Assembly: GCA_934569225.1 (NCBI GenBank)
Contig: CAKTKC010000033.1
Location: forward strand, 1 to 12,305
Reading direction: 5' to 3'
DNA: 12,305 bases
Source: an uncultured Oscillospiraceae bacterium
GTDB taxonomy: Bacteria; Bacillota; Clostridia; Oscillospirales; Oscillospiraceae
The notes beneath the pieces are model-generated. The model made no database searches and was not told the origin of the DNA. It saw nothing but the letters and a program-made list of their open reading frames with translations. The first letter of the stretch is position 1. Every line of letters begins with the position of its first letter. Position numbers and translations under genes: made by a program. Shown here in pieces: positions 6,680 through 12,305 of this stretch.

Positions 6680-7219
6680 TCAGCGAATGACGATCTGTTC
6701 TGCCACGGCCTGCGCGGCGGCCTGACCCTTCAGGGCGGCGATCAGCGCCAGACCAAAGGGAACGGCGCAGCCTGCGGACGTTCCGGTGATGAGCTTTCCG
6801 TCGGTGACGGCGGGGGCGCAGACCATGTCGGCGCTGCCCATCTGGTCTTCACAGCCGGGATAGCAAGTGGCGCGTTTGCCCTCGGTGATGCCGAGCATGG
6901 CAAGAATGGTGGGGGCGGCGCAGATGGCGGCGACGAACCGGCCGTTTTCCCAGGCGAACCGCACGGCTTCCAGCGCCTCCGGACAGCCCTTGATGGATGC
7001 GACGCCCTTCATCCCGCCGGGGAGAACGATCATGTCCAGCTGGGTCAGATCCATCTGTCCCAGCTCCATATCGGCGGTCACGGGAATGCCGTGGCTTCCG
7101 GTGATGACCTTCCCGCCGATGCCCACGGTGGCGACGGTCACGCCTGCCCGGCGCAGTAAATCAATAGGGGTGACGGCTTCCGTTTCCTCAAAGCCGGTTC
7201 CAAGCAACATGTAAACCAT
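6680..7219 (-). CDS. DJ-1/PfpI (ThiJ) family protein
   Basis: A 179-residue class I glutamine-amidotransferase-like protein of the DJ-1 group. The start MVYMLLGTGFEETEAV fits the family: E14 aligns with Glu18 of human DJ-1, and the nucleophile elbow AAICAAP carries C100, matching Cys106. DJ-1 homologues have been reported as glyoxalase III or as protective or chaperone proteins; the substrate here is unknown. An in-frame ATG at 7237 would add six residues but overlaps the tmk end; the ATG at 7219 has GGAGG 7-8 nt upstream and lies 2 nt after the tmk stop, so it is preferred. It sits between tmk and mltG in one transcript. Confidence 0.9.
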   Translation of the reverse strand: MVYMLLGTGFEETEAVTPIDLLRRAGVTVATVGIGGKVITGSHGIPVTADMELGQMDLTQLDMIVLPGGMKGVASIKGCPEALEAVRFAWENGRFVAAICAAPTILAMLGITEGKRATCYPGCEDQMGSADMVCAPAVTDGKLITGTSAGCAVPFGLALIAALKGQAAAQAVAEQIVIR

Positions 7220-7221
7220 AT

Positions 7222-7890
7222 TCAGTCCTCCAGACATGCCGCCGCATGGCGGTAAATTTCTTCGTGAATGTCCTCAATACTCCGCATTTTCCCGTTTTCC
7301 GTGCAGGAAATGATCGTCCATCCGTAATATTCGGCGGCGGCGCGTCCGGCACGGCGGCAGGAGGCGAGGTAGGCACTGTTCCGCTCGTGGATGTCCGCGC
7401 TGGTGTGGGTGTCCTGCTCCCGGTGGCGCAGCAGCTGCTCCGTAAAATCCGTGGGGACGTCCAGATACAGCGTCAGATCGGGGCGGGGAAGCCCCAGCCG
7501 GTCGTATTCAAAGTCATACAGCCACTCGAGAAACTCCTGCCGCCTGTCCTCCGGCTCCTTGGAAGCCTGATGGACGGCGTTGGAGGTGGTGTAGCGGTCG
7601 CAGACTACCAGACCGCCCTGTTCGTACCACTGCCCCCAGATCTTTTTGTAGGAGGCGTAGCGGTCGATGGCGTAAAAGGAGGAAGCGGCGTAGGCGTTGA
7701 CGTCCGATGGATTCGTGCCGAACTCGCCCCCGAGATACATCCGAATCAGCGCGGAGCTGGGTTCGGAGTACTGGGGAAAGACAATTTTCTGAAAGGCAAT
7801 GTTTTCGTTTTCCAGACGCTGGGTCAGCAGACGAAATTGGGTGGACTTGCCGGAGCCGTCCGTGCCTTCAATGACGATTAGTTTGCCCAT
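7222..7890 (-). CDS. tmk: Thymidylate (dTMP) kinase
   Basis: A 222-residue P-loop kinase that converts dTMP to dTDP for DNA synthesis. The Walker A motif GTDGSGKS is at residues 9-16, the DRY signature at 98-100 (VCDRYTTSNAVHQ), and an Arg-rich lid-like segment around 154-170 (LLRHREQ...HER). Length is normal. The TTSNAVHQ stretch differs from the more common TDSSLAYQ form of bacterial Tmk, so this is a divergent clostridial branch; the fold and phosphate-binding residues argue for a nucleoside-monophosphate kinase. AAGGAG lies 7 nt before the ATG (minus strand). It is the first gene of the minus-strand operon, just downstream of a strong promoter. Confidence 0.88.
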   Translation of the reverse strand: MGKLIVIEGTDGSGKSTQFRLLTQRLENENIAFQKIVFPQYSEPSSALIRMYLGGEFGTNPSDVNAYAASSFYAIDRYASYKKIWGQWYEQGGLVVCDRYTTSNAVHQASKEPEDRRQEFLEWLYDFEYDRLGLPRPDLTLYLDVPTDFTEQLLRHREQDTHTSADIHERNSAYLASCRRAGRAAAEYYGWTIISCTENGKMRSIEDIHEEIYRHAAACLED

Positions 7891-7931
7891 TAGAATTCTC
7901 CTTATATTACGGACATATTATCATAGCCTAC

Positions 7932-7960
7932 AATATAGCATATTTTTCCCCGTTTGTCCA
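7932..7960 (-). promoter_or_regulatory. Sigma-A-type promoter of the tmk-mltG-trhP operon
   Basis: On the minus strand, TGGACA (plus coordinates 7955-7960) is followed after exactly 17 nt by TATATT (7932-7937), with TG one base before the -10 (extended -10). It lies about 40 nt upstream of the tmk ATG and is the only strong candidate in the divergent gap. Confidence 0.82.
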
Positions 7961-8018
7961 CCTTTGCGTGAGATTGAAACCGAGTTTTCTCGAATCGACT
8001 ATCGGAAAACAAAAAAAG

Positions 8019-8047
8019 TTGCAAACACTTGGGAAAAGTGATACAAT
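8019..8047 (+). promoter_or_regulatory. Sigma-A-type promoter of the helicase-dprA operon
   Basis: TTGCAA (8019-8024), a 17-nt spacer and TACAAT (8042-8047), with TG at 8039-8040 forming an extended -10. Transcription would start near 8054. That makes the in-frame ATG at 8061 nearly leaderless and favours the ATG at 8082 as start of the helicase. Confidence 0.8.
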
Positions 8048-8081
8048 AAAGAAAATTTCGATGGAAAAGGGAAAGAGAAAC

Positions 8082-9263
8082 ATGGAAGTCACATTTGAAA
8101 GTCTCGGCCTCAGCGAGGCCATGCTGAAAGCGCTGGAGGAAAAGGGCTACGGCTACCCCACCACAATTCAGGCGGAGGCCATTCCGTATTTTCTGCAATG
8201 GCGGGACGTTATTGCCAAAGCGCCCACCGGCACCGGAAAGACCTTTGCCTTCGGCATCCCCATGATCGAGCATATCGACCCGTCCAATGAGGGCGTTCAG
8301 GGCCTGATCCTTGCCCCCACCCGGGAGCTTGCCATCCAGATCGGCGACGAGCTGCGGGGGCTGCTGACCTATTTCCAGGGCATTCGGGTGGCGGTGCTGT
8401 ACGGCGGCGCGGGCATCGGCGGCCAGATCAAGCAGCTGGAGCGCAAGCCCCAGATCGTGGTGGCGACGCCGGGACGGCTGATGGATCACTACAACCGCAA
8501 GACCATCCGCCTGGACAAAATCCAGACCGTGGTGCTGGACGAGGCCGACCGGATGCTGGACATGGGCTTTTTCAAGGACGTGACCCGGATCATCGATAAG
8601 GTGAAAAACCGGAAGAATCTGGGGCTGTTTTCCGCCACCATTTCTCAGGAGGTCATGACGGTGTCCTGGATGTACCAGCGGGATGAGGTGGAGATCACCG
8701 TAGAACCCAAACAGGAAGACCGTCCGGACATTGATCAGTTCAGCATTACCTGCACGCCGCTGGAGAAGGCGGAAACGTCTCTGCGCCTGATCCGCAGTCA
8801 GGGCTATGAGCGGGTGATGATCTTCTGCAATACCAAGCACATGTGCCAGCGCCTCTGCGACGAATTCCAGCGGGCGGGTCTGGACTGCGACTGCATCCAC
8901 GGCGATATCCGCCAGAGCCAGCGGGAAAAGACCATGCAGCGCTATCGGGACGGAAAGCTGGCCGTGCTGATCGCGACGGACGTGGCCTCCCGGGGCATCG
9001 ACGTGGATGATGTGGACTGTGTCATCAACTATGACGTGCCGGAGGAGAACGAATACTATGTCCACCGCATCGGCCGCACCGGCCGGGCGAAGAAAAAGGG
9101 CGTGGCATGGAGCATTGTCAGCAATTTCCCGGAGAAGGCCAGACTGGATGACATCTGCAAATACTGCAATTTCACCATTCAGCCCATGGTGATGGACAAG
9201 GACGGAAATTTGACGCCCGAGGAAGTCAAAGCCCCCGTGACGCCCAAAAGGAGATTCCGTTGA
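8082..9263 (+). CDS. DEAD-box RNA helicase
   Basis: A 393-residue two-domain helicase with all core motifs: Q motif (YPTTIQ, 25-30), APTGTGKT (47-54), PTRELA (79-84), TPGR (129-132), DEAD (153-156), SAT (184-186), ATDVASRGID (298-307) and HRIGRTGR (328-335). It unwinds short RNA duplexes with ATP, with likely roles in ribosome assembly, mRNA decay or cold growth. Only about 50 residues follow motif VI, ending in a short basic PKRRFR tail, so it lacks the long C-terminal RNA-binding extensions of DeaD, CshA or DbpA. The ATG at 8082 is chosen from the family N-terminus; an ATG at 8061 would add MEKGKRN but lies only about 7 nt from the expected transcript start. The gene overlaps the next one. 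Confidence 0.93.
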   Translation: MEVTFESLGLSEAMLKALEEKGYGYPTTIQAEAIPYFLQWRDVIAKAPTGTGKTFAFGIPMIEHIDPSNEGVQGLILAPTRELAIQIGDELRGLLTYFQGIRVAVLYGGAGIGGQIKQLERKPQIVVATPGRLMDHYNRKTIRLDKIQTVVLDEADRMLDMGFFKDVTRIIDKVKNRKNLGLFSATISQEVMTVSWMYQRDEVEITVEPKQEDRPDIDQFSITCTPLEKAETSLRLIRSQGYERVMIFCNTKHMCQRLCDEFQRAGLDCDCIHGDIRQSQREKTMQRYRDGKLAVLIATDVASRGIDVDDVDCVINYDVPEENEYYVHRIGRTGRAKKKGVAWSIVSNFPEKARLDDICKYCNFTIQPMVMDKDGNLTPEEVKAPVTPKRRFR

Positions 9264-10147
9264 ATCCCCGGGAAAGGGGCTTTCTGCTGCTGACGAGCTG
9301 CTTGGGAAACCCGGACCGCCGGGTGCTTTCCACCGCTCAGCTCCGTGCGCTGGCACTGCGGATGCGGGGCAGGGAATGCGCCCAGCCGGAGCGGGAAATG
9401 ACGCGGCAGGATTTCATTGAGCTTGGCTACGACCGGGAGACGGCGGAGCGGTATTGCGCCCTGCTTTCGGATACGGAGCAACTGGACTACTATCTGAGCC
9501 GCGGAAGGAAAATGGACTGCACTCCCATCACCCGTGTCAGCGAGGATTACCCCGGAATCCTGCGGCAGCGCCTTGGGATGGACGCCCCTGGATGCCTGTG
9601 GGCGAAGGGGGATCTGTCCGTTCTGAACACCCCTGCGGTGGCGCTGGTTGGAAGCCGGGAATTGCGGGCGGAGAACCGGGAATTTGCCGCGGCGGTGGGA
9701 TACCGGGCGGCGGAGGAAGGGTTGACGCTGGTTTCCGGCAATGCCCGGGGCGCTGACCGCACGGCGCAGGAGGCGTGCCTTGCCGCCGGTGGCCGGGTCA
9801 TCAGCATTGTCGCCGACGAGCTGAGCAAGCAGGCCAGACGGCGGAATCTGCTGTATTTGAGCGAGGACGACTTTGACGGCGCGTTTTCCACCCAGCGGGC
9901 ACTGAGCCGCAACCGCTGCATCCACGCCCTGGGGCGGATGGTATTTGTCGCCCAGTCCGACTTTGGACACGGCGGCACCTGGGACGGCACGGTAAAAAAT
10001 CTGCGCTTCGGGTGGAGCCCTGTGGCCTGCTTCCGGGACGGCAGTCAGGCCGCCCGCCAGCTGGAACAGATGGGGGCATATCTGATCGGAACGGACGATT
10101 TGCAGGATTTCGGCGGTCTGATGGAAGAAGAAAAGACGCTTTTTTAG
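9260..10147 (+). CDS. Atypical DprA/Smf-like SLOG-domain protein
   Basis: A 295-residue protein related to DprA (loader of RecA on incoming single-stranded DNA). DprA-like parts are the N-terminal helical region, ITRVSEDYPGILR (90-102), the CLWAKGDL stretch (112-119) and the Rossmann-like core with VALVGSR (127-133) and VSGNARGAD (158-166). The usual SGLARGID is replaced by SGNARGAD, the later RNR (217-219) is kept, but the usual SGSLITA is replaced by GHGGTWDG (236-243). The C-terminal winged-helix domain of many DprA proteins is absent. It starts with TTG at 9260, with AAGGAG 6 nt upstream, inside the helicase stop (TTGA overlap), so translation is coupled. It is probably cytoplasmic. Function in DNA uptake is unproven; it may be a nucleic-acid or nucleotide-binding SLOG protein. 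Confidence 0.82.
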   Translation: MNPRERGFLLLTSCLGNPDRRVLSTAQLRALALRMRGRECAQPEREMTRQDFIELGYDRETAERYCALLSDTEQLDYYLSRGRKMDCTPITRVSEDYPGILRQRLGMDAPGCLWAKGDLSVLNTPAVALVGSRELRAENREFAAAVGYRAAEEGLTLVSGNARGADRTAQEACLAAGGRVISIVADELSKQARRRNLLYLSEDDFDGAFSTQRALSRNRCIHALGRMVFVAQSDFGHGGTWDGTVKNLRFGWSPVACFRDGSQAARQLEQMGAYLIGTDDLQDFGGLMEEEKTLF

Positions 10148-10186
10148 CCCATGGCGGTTTAGACGACAGCCGGGAAAAACAGGGCA

Positions 10187-10215
10187 TTGACAAACGCGGG
10201 TTCCTGTAATAGAAT
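10187..10215 (+). promoter_or_regulatory. Strong sigma-A-type promoter of acpP
   Basis: A perfect TTGACA (10187-10192), a 17-nt spacer and TAGAAT (10210-10215). It starts 40 nt after the dprA-like stop. No convincing terminator separates that gene from acpP, so some read-through is possible, but acpP should be driven mainly from here. Confidence 0.88.
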
Positions 10216-10260
10216 ACGGTAAGATAGTTCCGCAGATAATACTGAGAGGAGGACTTACAC

Positions 10261-10482
10261 ATGTACGAGAAACTGGTTAACTATGCGGCCAAGCAGCTGG
10301 AGCTGGATCCCGCCGAGATCACCCCGGATGCTACCTTTGAGAGCCTGGGCATCGATTCTCTGGATATCGTTGAAATGATCATGGATCTGGAGTCCGAGCT
10401 GGGCGTGGAGCTGGATCTGGAGGATCAGCAGATTACCACCTTCAAAGAGCTGGCCGACTTCATCGAGTCGAAGCTCAACTGA
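10261..10482 (+). CDS. acpP: Acyl carrier protein
   Basis: A 73-residue acidic four-helix protein. The phosphopantetheine site is Ser33 in LGIDSLD (29-35). It carries growing acyl chains in fatty acid synthesis in the cytoplasm. Length and sequence are standard for a type II ACP. AGGAGG (10247-10252) lies 8 nt before the ATG. It stands alone rather than in the fab cluster, with its own strong promoter, as expected for an abundant protein. Confidence 0.95.
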   Translation: MYEKLVNYAAKQLELDPAEITPDATFESLGIDSLDIVEMIMDLESELGVELDLEDQQITTFKELADFIESKLN

Positions 10483-10489
10483 TTGCAAT

Positions 10490-10517
10490 TTCACAATTTT
10501 CAAAATTTCCTTGTATT
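10490..10517 (+). promoter_or_regulatory. Possible promoter of the SRP RNA
   Basis: TTCACA (10490-10495), a 16-nt spacer and TGTATT (10512-10517) is the best match just before the SRP RNA. It predicts a start near 10524, close to the base of the closing helix. The match is weak. No terminator lies between acpP and the RNA, so it could also be processed from an acpP transcript. Confidence 0.3.
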
Positions 10518-10519
10518 GA

Positions 10520-10831
10520 GCTGTCCGGCTTATAACAAGGTCGCACTAGTCGGGGAGATAGCGGTGCCCTGTACCTGCAATCCGCTACAGCAGGGATGAA
10601 TTCCCACACCCGGGCAAGTTTGAATATTGTCTGACCTGCGCAAGTAGTGTTGATAGATTGGTCTTGCGCAACGAGATCCCGTGAACCATGTCAGGTGGGG
10701 AACCAAGCAGCATTAAGCGGATCTTCTCGTGTGCCGCGGGGTTGCCGTTCTTGAGCTAACTGCGTCAGGTCCGGGTATTCGCCTTGTTCAAATGTGGGTG
10801 TGCGATCTTGTTATGAGCCGGATGGCTTTTT
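10520..10831 (+). ncRNA. ffs: Signal recognition particle RNA, large bacterial type
   Basis: The RNA scaffold of the SRP, which with Ffh directs nascent membrane proteins to the membrane. The Alu-type 5' part (10551-10606) contains GGGGAGATAGCGGTGCCCTG and GCAATCCGCTA, typical of Firmicutes scRNA. The Ffh-binding helix 8 has CAGGT-GG-GGAA-CC-AAGCAGC (10692-10711), followed by ATTAAGCGGATC. The ends close through a long helix: 10520-10547 pairs with about 10799-10826. TTTTT at 10827-10831 follows directly, so the closing helix may double as the terminator. Ends are placed from this pairing. It sits immediately before dnaX, as in Bacillus. Confidence 0.95.
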
Positions 10832-10866
10832 AGAGTTTCCTCAGACTTGCAGAAAGGAGAAGCGCA

Positions 10867-12305
10867 ATGTCGGCTTATCAGGCGTTATACCGGAAATACC
10901 GCCCCCAGACCTTTGACGATGTTTCCGGGCAGATGGCGGTGACGCAGACCCTGAAAACCCAGATCATGACCGGGAAAATGAGCCACGCGTACCTGTTCAC
11001 CGGCTCCCGGGGCACGGGTAAGACCAGCTGCGCCAAAATTCTGGCGAAGGCGGTCAACTGCCTGAATCCCGACCACGGCAACCCCTGCAATGTCTGCGAA
11101 GCCTGCAAGGCCATCGATTCCGGCTCCTGCATGGACGTGCTGGAGATCGACGCCGCCTCCAACAACGGCGTGGATAACGTCCGCGATCTGCGGGACGACG
11201 CCATTTATACGCCGTCTCAGGTGAAAATGCGGGTGTATATCATCGATGAGGTGCATATGCTCTCCATTTCGGCCTTCAACGCGCTGCTGAAAATCATCGA
11301 GGAACCGCCGGAGCATCTGCTGTTCATTCTTGCGACCACGGAGCTTCACAAGGTTCCGGCCACGATTCTGTCCCGGTGCCAGCGCTTTTCCTTCCGGCGC
11401 ATCAGTCAGGAGGACATCGCAGCGCGGTTGCAATACGTCGCCTATCAGGAGAATATTGATCTTGACGACGGCGCGGCGCGAGTGATCGCCCGTTTGGCGG
11501 ACGGCGGAATGCGGGACGGCCTGAGTCTGCTTGACCAGTGCGCCTCCGCGACCACGGGAGAGCTGACGGCGGAGCGGGTATACGCCTGCCTTGGCATTGC
11601 CGGGGAACGGAAATGCGGGGAAATGATGGGCTATATTGCCGCCCACGATACGAAAAACGCCTTGGAGCTGTTCAACCGGCTCTATACCGAGGGCAAAGAC
11701 CTGGGCGCCATGCTGGATGAAATGGCCTGCCTGACCCGGGATCTTCTGGTGCTGAAAACCGCCGGAAACGCCGGGATCACCATGCTTTCCGGCGTGGCGT
11801 CGGACAAGGAAGCGCTGGAACTGACAAAAGCGCTGACCAGCGCCGAGCTGGTGCGCATGATGGAGCGGCTTCAGGAGACGATGGCCGGTTTCACCCGGAG
11901 CGCCAGCCGCCGCATGGACGCGGAGCTGTGCATTGTGGAGCTGTGCCAGCCGGAGCTGAGCCTGGATACCAAAGCACTGAACGCCCGTCTCACCCGTCTG
12001 GAAGAGCAGGTGAAAAGCGGCGCCTTCGTTCCGGTGGCTCCCGTGAAAGCGGAGAAGGCCGCGCCGGAGAAGGAACCCTATGACGACGACCGCCCGCCCA
12101 TGCCGGACGATGCCGACGCACCCCCGGCAGAGGACGCGCCGCCGGTGGCGGAAAGCGAAGCCCCCGTCGGTTTCTGGTCGGACTTGGTGGCGGCGGTTCG
12201 CAAGGAGTTAAAGCCCCCTGTTTCCGGTTTCTTCGTGGTGACCCCCAATGCGCCGGTTCAGGGCGCGCTGGTGGGGGACAGGCTGGAGCTTCGGTGCAGC
12301 AACGG
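10867..12305 (+). CDS. dnaX: DNA polymerase III subunit gamma/tau (3' end outside window)
   Basis: The first 479 codons of DnaX, the clamp-loader ATPase; the frame stays open to the window edge. Visible are Walker A GSRGTGKT (46-53), zinc-binding cysteines C65, C74, C77 and C80, Walker B IIDEVHM (125-131), sensor 1 ATTE (156-159) and the SRC arginine-finger motif (169-171). After the collar domain comes a Pro/Glu/Asp/Ala-rich linker (about 395-435), then a domain starting FWSDLVAAVRKEL that resembles the tau C-terminal region. AAAGGAGA lies 6 nt before the ATG. No A-AAA-AAG type slippery site for making gamma is seen in the visible part. ybaB and recR would be expected downstream. Confidence 0.95.
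   Translation, partial: MSAYQALYRKYRPQTFDDVSGQMAVTQTLKTQIMTGKMSHAYLFTGSRGTGKTSCAKILAKAVNCLNPDHGNPCNVCEACKAIDSGSCMDVLEIDAASNNGVDNVRDLRDDAIYTPSQVKMRVYIIDEVHMLSISAFNALLKIIEEPPEHLLFILATTELHKVPATILSRCQRFSFRRISQEDIAARLQYVAYQENIDLDDGAARVIARLADGGMRDGLSLLDQCASATTGELTAERVYACLGIAGERKCGEMMGYIAAHDTKNALELFNRLYTEGKDLGAMLDEMACLTRDLLVLKTAGNAGITMLSGVASDKEALELTKALTSAELVRMMERLQETMAGFTRSASRRMDAELCIVELCQPELSLDTKALNARLTRLEEQVKSGAFVPVAPVKAEKAAPEKEPYDDDRPPMPDDADAPPAEDAPPVAESEAPVGFWSDLVAAVRKELKPPVSGFFVVTPNAPVQGALVGDRLELRCSN

Noticed and set aside
4933..6690. Long plus-strand open frame (about 585 codons) opposite mltG
   Set aside because: It is antisense to a clear mltG; its Gly/Val-rich translation has no domain, and the openness follows from GC-rich codon bias on the other strand.
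7246..7881. Plus-strand open frame opposite tmk
   Set aside because: Shadow of tmk; no start signals and no family features.
7902..9356. Long minus-strand open frame (about 484 codons) opposite the DEAD-box helicase
   Set aside because: The helicase with all motifs occupies this region. The antisense product is His/Val-rich without a recognisable fold, and no ribosome binding site supports it.
10148..10186. Terminator after the dprA-like gene
   Set aside because: Only a weak mismatched stem is possible and no T run follows.

Overview
The window looks like a chromosomal housekeeping segment of a GC-rich member of the class Clostridia, most likely Oscillospiraceae (the Faecalibacterium/Subdoligranulum/Oscillibacter side). 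This is inference from three things: gene content, strong AGGAGG-type ribosome binding sites with sigma-A-like promoters, and Firmicutes-style neighbourhoods. The neighbourhoods are a large SRP RNA directly before dnaX, and mltG next to a U32/TrhP-type gene. No phage, plasmid, insertion sequence, CRISPR array or tRNA was found.

Layout. 1-50 is the last 15 codons of an S1-domain protein, followed by a perfect terminator at 61-97. 98-480 has no gene. Almost all of 119-466 is packed end to end with about eleven inverted repeats, alternating long AT-rich stems and short GC-rich stems; this is the most unusual structure in the window. 492-3600 is a plus-strand operon: a Dabb-domain protein, an ACT-domain protein (UPF0237), its constant partner UPF0210, and a membrane acyltransferase. 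A bidirectional terminator at 3617-3650 separates it from a converging minus-strand operon that starts at a promoter at 7932-7960. Read in its own direction, that operon is tmk (dTMP kinase), a DJ-1/PfpI protein, mltG (endolytic murein transglycosylase with a very long acidic N-terminus) and a U32/TrhP-type tRNA hydroxylation protein.

From a divergent promoter at 8019-8047 the plus strand resumes with a minimal DEAD-box RNA helicase. It is translationally coupled through a TTG start to an atypical DprA/SLOG-family protein. Then come acpP (acyl carrier protein) with its own strong promoter, the large SRP RNA (ffs/scr, about 312 nt), and the first 479 codons of dnaX, which runs off the window.

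How the parts fit. Most genes serve core growth: nucleotide supply (tmk), fatty acid synthesis (acpP), replication (dnaX), protein export (SRP RNA), cell wall (mltG), and tRNA and RNA handling (trhP, helicase). The least understood parts are the palindrome array, the UPF0237/UPF0210 pair with its Dabb and acyltransferase neighbours, and the helicase-coupled DprA-like gene. No clear new defence or mobile system was recognised.
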